Source: Paenibacillus qinlingensis (GTDB lineage: Bacteria; Bacillota; Bacilli; Paenibacillales; NBRC-103111). From it: 64,000 bases of DNA. The stretch spans positions 62,001 to 126,000 of the forward strand of contig NZ_JABMKY010000014.1 of the NCBI RefSeq assembly GCF_013204845.1, given 5' to 3'. Each line of letters begins with the position of its first letter. Within the stretch, counting starts at the first letter, position 1. Under the pieces are notes generated by a model. It had not been told where the DNA came from and ran no database searches. It saw only the letters and a program-made list of their open reading frames with translations. Positions 35,076 through 42,838 of the stretch are shown piece after piece. The translations under genes and the position numbers were made by a program.

Positions 35076-36989
35076 ATGAAGCGTTTTCACTTAATCTTGT
35101 TACTACTCACATTTGGCGGCGCTGCCTTCTTGGCATTGCTCTTGTATCCCTATATAGCTTCATCGGAGGATTCCGCCAATACTCCAATAACCACCTGGAG
35201 AGTACAATGGATTCCAGTTGGAGCTCCAGAAGACGCCCCACCTGACATGGACGGAGAGTGGCTGTCTGCCAGGGCAGAAGACCCGTTTAATACGATTCCC
35301 AAAGGGAAGGTCGGCGCATGGATTCACCTGACTGTCCCTCCGACGTCCAACTTATCCAAACCTGGCCTATATATTGAACGCTTGTTCGCAATGGACATAA
35401 CAGTTTATGAGAACGGCAAGCCCGTCTATCAGGTCGATCGTAGCTTTGACTTCGAGCGCACCCTTCTCCAACTGCCGCTTGACCATACTGAGATAGCCAG
35501 CGATCTCTATCTGCGGCTCACAGCAAAGGAACGGGCAGGCATCAGCAGTGATATCCATCTTGGCGAGCTTCCCGAAATATCCCAGCAAGTCATCCGCAAG
35601 GAACTTCCTGACCTGTTGCTAGGGGGAGGCTTCATTTTCCTGTCGCTCCTAATGTTTCTCTGCTCTTGGTACTTGAACCGGGCCCAACGCAGTACCGCCC
35701 TGGCGCTTACCTTATTCGTCATGTGCAGCGGCATTCTAATCATGGCCTACTCAGATATACCCTACTACTATTTTCCTGAGCTTGGGCACATTTTTGTATT
35801 TATATTTGATACGTCTATTTACATTTTGTTTCCAGCCTTGCTGTACTTCGTCACCCACATATTCGAAGGCCGGTATCCATGGATCAAGCGGGTATTCCGC
35901 TGGCTTGTCGTCTACTATATGATTAACTTCTGCGTTATGGTAGGGTATAAGATTATTGGAACTCCCTTGTATTCTCTTTACGGATTTCTAACCTTCTGGC
36001 TGGGTGCACCGCTCATTATCGGACAATTGATTCTCATTAGCTTCCTCGCCTTTCGGAACGCCATGCAGAATCCCAATTCCCTGATCCTCTCTTTGGGAAT
36101 ATTGAGCCTTGCCCTTTGCGGTGTAACAGATCTCTTGCTGATGTACGCGATAGATACCCCCCATATATTCAGTTTATGGAAACTTGGCATCATCATTCTG
36201 ATTGCCTCTTTGGTAATGATCCTAAACCGCCGCATTGCATTTGACTATGCCCGGCTCCTATCCTACTCCAAAGAATTGGAACTTTACAATCACCAACTGC
36301 AGCGGACGGAGAAAATGCAGATCATTAGCGAACTAGCCGCATCCATTGCCCATGAGGTGCGCAATCCGCTTCAAGTCACAAGAGGTTTCTTGCAGCTGCT
36401 CTCGGGAAAATCAATGGAGCACGACAAGTCCTACTTTTCCTTGGCCATTCAGGAGCTGGATCGGGCATCAGGCATTATAACGGACTTCCTAACCTTTGCG
36501 AAACCAGAGCTGGATACATTGGTAGAGCTAAATTTGCAGCAGGAGCTAGCACAGATCGAAACGATGATGACGCCGCTGGTCTTGCTGAACAATGGGGAGC
36601 TGGAGGTCCACGTGCCCGAACCCCAAATTATTTTGGGCAACTCATCCAAGTTCAAGCAGGCATTGATCAACATCATCAAGAATAGCATCGAATCCCTTCA
36701 CGAAGAAGGTCACATTACCATCACCGCTTGGGACGATGGAAGAACCGCTGTCATCCGCATTGCAGACAACGGCGAAGGCATGGAGCCGGAGCAGATCGCG
36801 AAACTAGGAGAACCATACTTCTCAACGAAAACCAAAGGAACTGGCCTAGGCCTGATGGTTACCTTCCGTATCATTGAAGTGATGGAGGGCACCTTGGAAT
36901 TCCATAGTGAAAAAGGAAAAGGAACCGAAGCCATCGTCCGGTTCCCTCTCGTTTCCAACCCTAGGTCCAAGTATACTGCACCTCATTAG
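35076..36989 (+). CDS. Membrane sensor histidine kinase, 7TMR-DISM-like sensor with sporulation-kinase-type core
   Basis: The ATG at 35076 has GAGGTG 5 bases upstream. 637 residues: N-terminal helix, an extracellular jellyroll-like region (about 25-175), seven hydrophobic segments (about 180-400), HisKA with phospho-acceptor His426 in ASIAHEVRNPLQVTRGFLQL, and HATPase with NIIKNSIES, DNGEGM and GTGLGL. The H-box context resembles KinA-KinE, which feed the Spo0F/Spo0A phosphorelay. No response regulator is adjacent. Its last 29 bases overlap, tail to tail, the peptide gene at 36961; it may sense those peptides. Confidence 0.88.
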   Translation: MKRFHLILLLLTFGGAAFLALLLYPYIASSEDSANTPITTWRVQWIPVGAPEDAPPDMDGEWLSARAEDPFNTIPKGKVGAWIHLTVPPTSNLSKPGLYIERLFAMDITVYENGKPVYQVDRSFDFERTLLQLPLDHTEIASDLYLRLTAKERAGISSDIHLGELPEISQQVIRKELPDLLLGGGFIFLSLLMFLCSWYLNRAQRSTALALTLFVMCSGILIMAYSDIPYYYFPELGHIFVFIFDTSIYILFPALLYFVTHIFEGRYPWIKRVFRWLVVYYMINFCVMVGYKIIGTPLYSLYGFLTFWLGAPLIIGQLILISFLAFRNAMQNPNSLILSLGILSLALCGVTDLLLMYAIDTPHIFSLWKLGIIILIASLVMILNRRIAFDYARLLSYSKELELYNHQLQRTEKMQIISELAASIAHEVRNPLQVTRGFLQLLSGKSMEHDKSYFSLAIQELDRASGIITDFLTFAKPELDTLVELNLQQELAQIETMMTPLVLLNNGELEVHVPEPQIILGNSSKFKQALINIIKNSIESLHEEGHITITAWDDGRTAVIRIADNGEGMEPEQIAKLGEPYFSTKTKGTGLGLMVTFRIIEVMEGTLEFHSEKGKGTEAIVRFPLVSNPRSKYTAPH

Positions 36990-37203
36990 ATTTCAATTGA
37001 TCCACTTCCTCCGGTTGCGGGGGAATGACCAACGCATAATGAGCTGGTGTTTCTGCCAGCACACTCAACTCAATATCTTCAGGAACTTCAATTCCGAAAT
37101 CCTGTTTCAGCGCACTACGGGGATCTGCCAACAAGCGTGCCTTGAAATCCGCGTCTTCCCAAGCTTTCTTAATGATCTTCACTTTCAATGTATCCATGGA
37201 CAT
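36961..37203 (-). CDS. NHLP-leader peptide X4, divergent copy
   Basis: 80 residues from the conserved first ATG (10 bases after AAGGG). The leader is of the nitrile-hydratase-leader (NHLP) type: IKKAWEDADFKARLLADPRS, FGIEVPEDIEL, YALVIPPQPEEVDQL. The tail KSNEVQYTWT ends with Trp79 in the penultimate place. It differs most from the other three copies, both in the leader (KQDFGIEV) and in the tail. Convergent with and overlapping the kinase gene. Confidence 0.85.
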   Translation of the reverse strand: MSMDTLKVKIIKKAWEDADFKARLLADPRSALKQDFGIEVPEDIELSVLAETPAHYALVIPPQPEEVDQLKSNEVQYTWT

Positions 37204-37261
37204 GACAACACAACCCTTCAAAATATTAGGATATCTGCATTCTCATAATACCACGGAACTA

Positions 37262-37392
37262 GATCTTTTGTACCATTATTAACCATTAATCGACAAATAA
37301 ATTTTAAATCCGCCACCATTCAACAAAACATCGTAGTAATCTCTGATCTTGTTAGCCTTGCGCTGAAAGTTTTCAGCGATAGAGGGTACTCT
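37262..37392 (-). pseudogene. Truncated 3' end of a second ComQ-like gene
   Basis: The minus strand here reads SIAENFQRKANKIRDYYDVL and then LNGGGFKIYLSING with a stop at about 37284. It aligns with the last 35-40 residues of the ComQ-like protein at 38453 (SIAQSLQSKANEIRDRYDSL, LNDGGFSVYLTVNG). The flanking GTACCATTATTAACCATT is shared as well. Upstream of this the homology ends and kinase-tail homology starts at about 37395. So the gap between X4 and X3 is a duplication scar, not empty DNA. Confidence 0.8.
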
Positions 37393-37394
37393 TT

Positions 37395-37462
37395 GGAATT
37401 AGCGAAAAAGGAAAGGAACCGAGGCCATCGCCCGGTTCCTCTCGTTTCCAACCCTAGTTCCA
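37395..37462 (+). pseudogene. Duplicated 3' end of the histidine kinase gene (scar 1)
   Basis: This stretch repeats the kinase 3' end at 36897-36972: GAAAAAGGAAA, GGAACCGA-GCCATCG, CTCGTTTCCAACCCTAG and TCCAAG occur in the same order. It lies at the 3' side of the X3 gene exactly as the real kinase end lies at the 3' side of X4. Confidence 0.8.
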
Positions 37463-37705
37463 AGTAGCCATCTGTGGTTGTAACCCAGTAGCTGTCAAAC
37501 CATCCAATTCTTCTGGTTTCGGTGGAATTATAAGCGCGTACTTAGTAGGTGTTACCGCCATCACTTGCAGCTCAATACCTTCAGGAATACTGTGTCCAAA
37601 GTCCTGCTCCAACGCACTACGGGGATCTGCCAGCAAACGTGCCTTAAAATCCTCGTCCTCCCAAGCTTTCTTGATGATATTCACTTTCAACGTATCCATG
37701 GTCAT
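37454..37705 (-). CDS. NHLP-leader peptide X3
   Basis: 83 residues; start at the ATG of MTMDTLKVN. The leader IIKKAWEDEDFKARLLADPR plus FGHSIPEGIELQVMAVTP and YALIIPPKPEELDGL is identical to X1 apart from residue 2. The tail is TATGLQPQMATWN with Trp82 penultimate. Leader conservation with tail change suggests selection on the tail, the expected mature part. Confidence 0.87.
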   Translation of the reverse strand: MTMDTLKVNIIKKAWEDEDFKARLLADPRSALEQDFGHSIPEGIELQVMAVTPTKYALIIPPKPEELDGLTATGLQPQMATWN

Positions 37706-37758
37706 GACAACACTACCTTTCAAATATTAGGATATAATGCATCTTCATATTACCAATC

Positions 37759-38010
37759 CTAGTTCCAAGAAAGCATCTGCGGTTGTCCCTCAGTAGCTGT
37801 CAAGCCATCTAACTCCTCCGGTTTAGGGGGAATGATTAGCGCATACTTAGTGGGTGTTACCGCCATCACATGTAGCTCAATACCTTCAGGAATATGATGT
37901 CCGAAGTCCTGCTCCAACGCACTACGGGGATCTGCCAGCAAACGCGCCTTGAAATCTGCGTCCTCCCAAGCTTTCTTGATGATATTCACTTTCAACGTAT
38001 CGATGGACAT
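37759..38010 (-). CDS. NHLP-leader peptide X2
   Basis: 83 residues after GGAGGG. It reads MSIDTLKV, so the second Met seen in the other copies is absent; this shows that the first ATG is the start in all four. The leader has HHIPEGIELHVM; the tail is TATEGQPQMLSWN with Trp82 penultimate. The 53-bp gap to X3 still carries a short kinase-tail relic (CCAATCCTAGTTCCAAG). Confidence 0.87.
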   Translation of the reverse strand: MSIDTLKVNIIKKAWEDADFKARLLADPRSALEQDFGHHIPEGIELHVMAVTPTKYALIIPPKPEELDGLTATEGQPQMLSWN

Positions 38011-38084
38011 GACAACACAACCCTCCCAAATATTGGAATAATTTACATCTTCATAATGCCTTAGAACTAAATATGTTGTACCCA

Positions 38085-38132
38085 GGAACCGAAGCCATCG
38101 TCTGGTTCCCTCTCGTTTCCAACCCTAGCTCC
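38085..38132 (+). pseudogene. Duplicated 3' end of the histidine kinase gene (scar 2)
   Basis: GGAACCGAAGCCATCGT, GGTTCCCTCTCGTTTCCAAC and CCTAGCTCCAAG repeat the kinase end at 36922-36972 once more, at the 3' side of X1. Confidence 0.8.
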
Positions 38133-38376
38133 AAGCAATCATCTGTGGTTGTACCCCAGTAGCTTTCAATCCATCCAATTCTTCCGGCTTCGGAGGAATA
38201 ATCAGCGCATACTTAGTAGGTGTTACCGCCATCACTTGCAACTCAATACCTTCAGGAATACTGTGTCCGAAGTCCTGCTCCAACGCACTACGGGGATCTG
38301 CCAGCAAACGTGCCTTAAAATCCTCGTCCTCCCAAGCTTTCTTGATGATATTCACTTTCAACGTATCCATGGACAT
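38125..38376 (-). CDS. NHLP-leader peptide X1
   Basis: 83 residues, start at MSMDTLKVN (GGAAGG 10 bases upstream). The leader is nearly identical to X3; the tail is KATGVQPQMIAWS with Trp82 penultimate. It is the first peptide gene after the ComQ-like gene, 76 bases downstream and on the same strand, so it is almost certainly in the same transcript. No GG-type cleavage site follows the leader, unlike many proteusin precursors. Confidence 0.88.
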   Translation of the reverse strand: MSMDTLKVNIIKKAWEDEDFKARLLADPRSALEQDFGHSIPEGIELQVMAVTPTKYALIIPPKPEELDGLKATGVQPQMIAWS

Positions 38377-38452
38377 GACAACACAACCTTCCCAAATATT
38401 AGGATAATTTGCATCTTCATAATACCATAGAAATAGACATGTTGTACCATTA

Positions 38453-39394
38453 TTAACCATTTACCGTCAGATAAACTGAAAATCCACCATCATTTAACAA
38501 ACTATCGTAACGATCTCTGATCTCGTTTGCCTTGCTCTGCAAGCTTTGAGCGATGGAGGATGTGAAAATCTGGAGTGATGCAGGAGCATCCTTCATAGCG
38601 CTCAGTTGATCCGCATAACTGCTTGCAAGGGCCGCAAATTCTCCTAAGGCCATCTCACGATAAATACTACGTTTCACCATACTCTCATCCAAAACTTCGC
38701 CTGCCTCTAGCTGAAGGTTCTCCCGCAACAAGACTAGGAAAGCGTTGCAGGAGGCTGTCGGTAAATCCTCCAGCCAATCTGTCCAATCATCGGAGAGTTG
38801 GAGTACCGCAAGAGCCAAATCGATGGCTGTTTCCATAACCCGAATCTCTTGGGCCCGTCCGGCTTGGAGCAACAATGCCGCGGCGCACAGCTTCACTGGG
38901 GCAGCCTTGCGGGCCAACCTGCCAGGATCCCGCGGGTCCATAGGCTCGTCCACCTCACGGTACATAGCATCTGCCCATTCCGCCAAATAGCGATTATAAC
39001 AAGCCCACAGTTGAGAGTCTCCTGAGAAACACCGCTGATAAGCCTCCAAGAACCGTTGATTCAAAAGCGTGCTTAGGGCCAGCGAACGCCGAACCTCCCT
39101 CTTCTCATCCATGACATCGTCCAAGAGAAAGAAGGACACCATCCCGTACAAATTCCCCACCGCTAATTCGCGACACAGCTCGATCGGACTCCCCAAGGTC
39201 TCTCCAACCCAATATGGGAGCAGGTAGCTGATCATATTAGGTCCCTCGTTGTCCTTCCTGTTCAAAGGATGGCACTTGCCCAGAAGCGCCAAAGCTTGCT
39301 CCTTCAATTCCTCCGGTAGCATCTGCAATTGAGCCGAGGCTTCCCCGAAGATCCGGACAATCTCTTCGCTATATTGATCTATTAATCGGTTCAT
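38453..39394 (-). CDS. ComQ-like isoprenoid-synthase-fold protein (probable peptide prenyltransferase)
   Basis: 313 residues, all-helical. Two Asp-rich motifs, DDVMD (92-96) and DDWTD (202-206, in LQLSDDWTDWLED), are those of the polyprenyl-synthase/ComQ superfamily and bind the Mg-diphosphate of the prenyl donor. Length and fold class match ComQ (about 300 residues), which prenylates the Trp of ComX. The four genes downstream encode peptides with a conserved penultimate Trp, so transfer of a geranyl or farnesyl group to that Trp is the favoured role. Alternatives are a plain prenyl diphosphate synthase or a terpene cyclase. The ribosome site is weak (AAAGGAA, about 12 bases from ATG). Confidence 0.82.
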   Translation of the reverse strand: MNRLIDQYSEEIVRIFGEASAQLQMLPEELKEQALALLGKCHPLNRKDNEGPNMISYLLPYWVGETLGSPIELCRELAVGNLYGMVSFFLLDDVMDEKREVRRSLALSTLLNQRFLEAYQRCFSGDSQLWACYNRYLAEWADAMYREVDEPMDPRDPGRLARKAAPVKLCAAALLLQAGRAQEIRVMETAIDLALAVLQLSDDWTDWLEDLPTASCNAFLVLLRENLQLEAGEVLDESMVKRSIYREMALGEFAALASSYADQLSAMKDAPASLQIFTSSIAQSLQSKANEIRDRYDSLLNDGGFSVYLTVNG

Positions 39395-39492
39395 GTCTGG
39401 GAATCAATTCCTTTCTTATTGTGAAAATGGTTTATCTAGGCTGGGTCGCATATTTTCCATAATTATACTTCTGATCCATCTAGGCGTAAACC

Positions 39493-39517
39493 TTGCGTCA
39501 TTTATGATACGGTTCAC
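39493..39517 (-). repeat. Shared 25-28 bp element upstream of the ComQ-like gene
   Basis: ATTTATGATACGGTTCACC with a CTTGC-GT extension occurs here and at 52323-52349. In both places it lies a little over 100 bases upstream of a minus-strand start codon (39394; 52223). Could be a regulatory site or promoter, or a dispersed repeat. The rest of 39395-39627 shows nothing else that I can identify. Confidence 0.5.
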
Positions 39518-39625
39518 CACGCTATCTCTAACCGGCGAATTGGGCTCAACGGTTACTTCGAAGTCAAAATATTAATTTTGCAAATTCAAACATAATTGAA
39601 AAGCGAAAGCGTAATTGCTAAACGC

Positions 39626-39650
39626 AAAAAAGCCCCTTAACAGGGCTAAT
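39626..39650 (-). terminator. Terminator of the diguanylate cyclase gene
   Basis: AGCCCTGTTAAGGGGCT followed by TTTTTTG on the minus strand; it begins within a few bases of the stop at 39652. Confidence 0.75.
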
Positions 39651-39651
39651 C

Positions 39652-41424
39652 CTACGCTATTTTGCTATAAAAGCAGTAACGATTTTTCCCGTTCGACTTG
39701 GCCTCGTACATCGCTTGATCCGCCTGATGCAGAATTGTCTTAGCATCCATATCGGCCTCATTACCCAATGCGATCCCTATGCTGCCGGAGATGGTCACTG
39801 GGTAGCCCTTGATTTCTTTAATTTGCCGTACGGCAGCAATAACACTATTGGCTAACTGATCCAAATTAACATAATGCTCGACCCGTTCCACCAGGATTAC
39901 AAATTCATCTCCGGCCCAACGGGCTGCAATGCACTGCTCGTCGGTACACCGTTTGAGCACGGCGGACACTTCCTGCAAGAGTCTGTCGCCAATTTCATGC
40001 CCCAGCGTATCGTTCACTTGTTTGAACCCGTCCAGATCCAGGAACAGCACCGCATAAGGGGCCTCTCCCGTTTCCTGTAAGGACACTCGGCGTTCAAGCC
40101 ACTCCCCAATATACCGACGGTTTGGCAGTCCGGTCAATTCATCATTGTGTGCCTTATGTACGGTTTCAGTGCGGTTTCCAAAGGCGATCAAGTGCCCATA
40201 GAATGTCGTGGTTTCCTCATCCCTGATTGGAGTGACATGACACTCATAATAGTACGTCTCTCCATCCGACGCCCGGTGGGTAACGAATTCCCGGAAGGCA
40301 GCCTGCGTTTTCTCAAAATAAATGAGCATCTCTTCGGTAAGCACGCCTCCATTTAACAGCCTCATTCCCTGAAAATAAGTTATTAAGGAATCCCCTGTAG
40401 ACAAAGCTCGTCCAAACAGTTCCTCAAACCTCCCATTGGTAAACACAACCACTCCCCGATTGTCGCACATCGTAACCGCTTCATGGCTCGATGCCATCAT
40501 ACGTTCAATAATCTTGTTTTGCTCCGAAATCTTACGTTCCTTCTTCAGGCTTTGGTCATATAGCCCCGTCATCTTCACGTACATTTGAATAAATTCATAA
40601 ATGATTGCGGCAAGCACGATATTTGAGAAAATAAACGTATCGAATTTGGACACATACCATCCCAGGCTGAATCGGTTGCCGCCACACAAGACGATCCCCA
40701 CGTCCAATACATTTGCAAGCAATGCGACGCAGAACCAGGACGAAGTCACCGTGCTTGCCCGGGTCAGTCTGTAGTAGAATGCGAAGGCTGCACAGCTAAG
40801 TACCATAATTGGCAGAGCAAAGCCAAACGTAAATAACCTCGACACAAGGCCGAAGTTCATCAAATGAGGCAGCCGATTTTCAAAAACGACCGAACTATAT
40901 ACGATGCAAGCCACGATGCAGGCAACTCCCACACCTAGTAGAACGGTTCCCCGCAGGGCTTGTTTTTCGCTCCATCGAACTTCTTTGAACCAACGTTCCA
41001 TGACGGTATAGACCAATATGGCCAAAGGGAATCCGGCGTGCCAGAAGACATACAAATACTCGGCCGTCTGATTGCCCGGACGATAGTATGTCGGCGGAAA
41101 ATACCCCGGAAATAGTAGTAGATAGGCCAATGTCATCAGAGAAGTGTACGCATATCCTGCGCACAGGACCAAGATCTGTGGGGAGCGGTGAATGCGAAAC
41201 TGATTGTAGAACACGAAGATGGTCATCCACTCAAAACAGATCACCGTGCCTAACAAAGTCGGTAGGAATGTATTGCTTTTAGGTAAATCCAATCGAGCAA
41301 ACGGAACGCACATCAACGTAATAATGGCAATGATCAGGCCAATGACAAAAGCGGACCGCCGCTGCAAACGGTTGGACGGCATTGTAAAGAGGGTATAGGC
41401 CGGAATTTCGTCATGCTTCGACAT
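39652..41424 (-). CDS. Membrane diguanylate cyclase (7TM sensor, PAS, GGDEF)
   Basis: The ATG at 41424 has GGAGGTG 4 bases upstream. 590 residues: seven to eight hydrophobic segments (about 15-280), a PAS domain (about 300-415: SSHEAVTMCDNRGVVVFTNG), and a GGDEF domain (about 425-590) with active-site AGDEF near residue 504, a known active variant. The usual inhibitory RxxD five residues before is absent (QCIAARW). It should make cyclic di-GMP. Upstream of the ComQ-like gene on the same strand but separated by a terminator. Confidence 0.9.
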   Translation of the reverse strand: MSKHDEIPAYTLFTMPSNRLQRRSAFVIGLIIAIITLMCVPFARLDLPKSNTFLPTLLGTVICFEWMTIFVFYNQFRIHRSPQILVLCAGYAYTSLMTLAYLLLFPGYFPPTYYRPGNQTAEYLYVFWHAGFPLAILVYTVMERWFKEVRWSEKQALRGTVLLGVGVACIVACIVYSSVVFENRLPHLMNFGLVSRLFTFGFALPIMVLSCAAFAFYYRLTRASTVTSSWFCVALLANVLDVGIVLCGGNRFSLGWYVSKFDTFIFSNIVLAAIIYEFIQMYVKMTGLYDQSLKKERKISEQNKIIERMMASSHEAVTMCDNRGVVVFTNGRFEELFGRALSTGDSLITYFQGMRLLNGGVLTEEMLIYFEKTQAAFREFVTHRASDGETYYYECHVTPIRDEETTTFYGHLIAFGNRTETVHKAHNDELTGLPNRRYIGEWLERRVSLQETGEAPYAVLFLDLDGFKQVNDTLGHEIGDRLLQEVSAVLKRCTDEQCIAARWAGDEFVILVERVEHYVNLDQLANSVIAAVRQIKEIKGYPVTISGSIGIALGNEADMDAKTILHQADQAMYEAKSNGKNRYCFYSKIA

Positions 41425-41633
41425 AACACACCTCCATGAATTGAATGGTCTACAAAACATTTCATTTTCGCTCTCTAAAAGCGAAGATTTCTATTATTTT
41501 CAACATATTTCTTCGTCATCGATAAGTATAACACGCAAATTAAGTCCTATCCTATAGCGATTTAACTCAATTAGTCTATACCAGCACACCGAGTTCGCTG
41601 AATACAAATATGATTTGTAATTTCATGCCACGG

Positions 41634-41996
41634 TTAATGCTCATAGTTGCACCGGGTCTGAAAATTAGCCTTACCCTCTAGCACATTCGTTAAGAATGTT
41701 TTGGATGCTTCCAATTTGGCCTCTAGCTCCTGGATATATGCAATTTTCTCCGTAACCAATACTTTCTTCTCGATATCGGAACTCTCATTAATGAGTAAAA
41801 TTAATTCCTGAATAGTAAAACCTAAGGTAAGCAGCATTCTTACATCCTGCAAATATTCAACCACCTCTTTATCGTATACGCGATAGTTATTTTCATCCCT
41901 CGACAACAACTGCTCCGGAATCAATTGTTTGCGTTCATAGAATCGCAAGGTGGATATGGGCAGCCCTGTCAGCTTAGAAACCTCATTTGCTTTCAT
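41634..41996 (-). CDS. MerR-family regulator
   Basis: 120 residues: VSKLTGLPISTLRFYERKQL, NNYRVYDKEVVEYL, then a dimerising helix. Divergent from the nitroreductase gene, with a canonical 19-bp-spacer MerR promoter between. 41461-41633 shows no gene or clear signal. Confidence 0.9.
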   Translation of the reverse strand: MKANEVSKLTGLPISTLRFYERKQLIPEQLLSRDENNYRVYDKEVVEYLQDVRMLLTLGFTIQELILLINESSDIEKKVLVTEKIAYIQELEAKLEASKTFLTNVLEGKANFQTRCNYEH

Positions 41997-42032
41997 AACC
42001 GTCCCCCTTCATATACTACTAATAATTTATAC

Positions 42033-42063
42033 TTGCTATGAACCAAGGTTCATAGTTCATACT
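42033..42063 (+). promoter_or_regulatory. MerR-type promoter with operator in a 19-bp spacer
   Basis: TTGCTA (42033-42038), a 19-bp spacer and CATACT (42058-42063). A perfect dyad CTATGAACC-AA-GGTTCATAG (42036-42055) lies across the spacer. This is the textbook geometry for MerR activation. Confidence 0.85.
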
Positions 42064-42130
42064 AAACAACATGATAACCAATGACATCACAACTGTCAAA
42101 ACAATTGGTGACATCCAAAGGAGAGATTAC

Positions 42131-42769
42131 ATGCTGGAACATATTCAAAATAACGATTTTGTCAACATTATTACCGGCCGTCGTTCCGTACGACTATATG
42201 ATGAGAACATTCCCATTCCAAAAGAAGAATTGCAAGCTATCATTCAAGAAGCAAGTCTAGCACCTTCATCTGCGAATATACAGCCTTGGCGTGTCATCGT
42301 CGTTCACTCCCCTGAAGGGAAAAACAAACTTCGGCCTCTTGTGCAATTCAATACGCAACAAAATGATACATCAGCAGCGATGCTCGTTATTGTGGGCGAT
42401 ACTCAGAGTGAATTATATGTAGAAGAGATTTATAATTCTGCTGTGGAACAAGGAAAAATGCCTAAAGAAGTACGCGACAAGCAGGTCACACAAATTATGA
42501 GCATGTTTCCTCACATACCTAGGGATTTAAAGATCGAAATTGCCAAAATTGATGCAAGCTTATTTGCCATGCAACTGATGCTAGTAGCCCGTGCGCATGG
42601 GTATGACACCAATCCTATGGCAGGCTTTGAACGTGATCAGGTTATTCGTACATTTGATCTGGACGACGAACGTTATGTACCGGTCATGATCCTTTCCATC
42701 GGGAAAGCAAAAGAAGAGGGTCATGAATCTGTGCGTTTGCCTAGTGAGCGAATTACCTTTTGGCGGTAA
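42131..42769 (+). CDS. Nitroreductase-family FMN oxidoreductase
   Basis: The ATG at 42131 has AAAGGAGA upstream; the longer frame overlaps the promoter. 212 residues. GRRSVRLYDENIPIPKEEL and APSSANIQPWRVIVV form the FMN-binding part, and the C-terminal GKAKEEGHESVRLP is typical. Reduces nitro or quinone-like compounds with NAD(P)H. Under the divergent MerR regulator. Confidence 0.9.
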   Translation: MLEHIQNNDFVNIITGRRSVRLYDENIPIPKEELQAIIQEASLAPSSANIQPWRVIVVHSPEGKNKLRPLVQFNTQQNDTSAAMLVIVGDTQSELYVEEIYNSAVEQGKMPKEVRDKQVTQIMSMFPHIPRDLKIEIAKIDASLFAMQLMLVARAHGYDTNPMAGFERDQVIRTFDLDDERYVPVMILSIGKAKEEGHESVRLPSERITFWR

Positions 42770-42795
42770 TACCAATTCACATTCCCCATTGAACA

Positions 42796-42828
42796 GAAAA
42801 AGTCGGACCGCTAACCGGCCCGACTTTC
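42796..42828. terminator. Terminator between nitroreductase and monooxygenase
   Basis: AAAGTCGG and CCGACTTT with a GC-rich inner loop, between convergent genes. Confidence 0.78.
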
Positions 42829-42838
42829 CTCAATAGCT

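Noticed and set aside
37565..37762. Plus-strand open frames antisense to the peptide genes (also 38149-38430, 36907-37248)
   Set aside because: They repeat in every copy only because the peptide genes do; no ribosome sites and no independent conservation.
36961..38376. Ordinary proteusin or TOMM cluster
   Set aside because: No LanM-like enzyme, radical SAM enzyme, cyclodehydratase or C39-peptidase transporter is in reach, and the tails lack Cys and are poor in Ser/Thr; the only nearby enzyme is of prenyl-transfer type.
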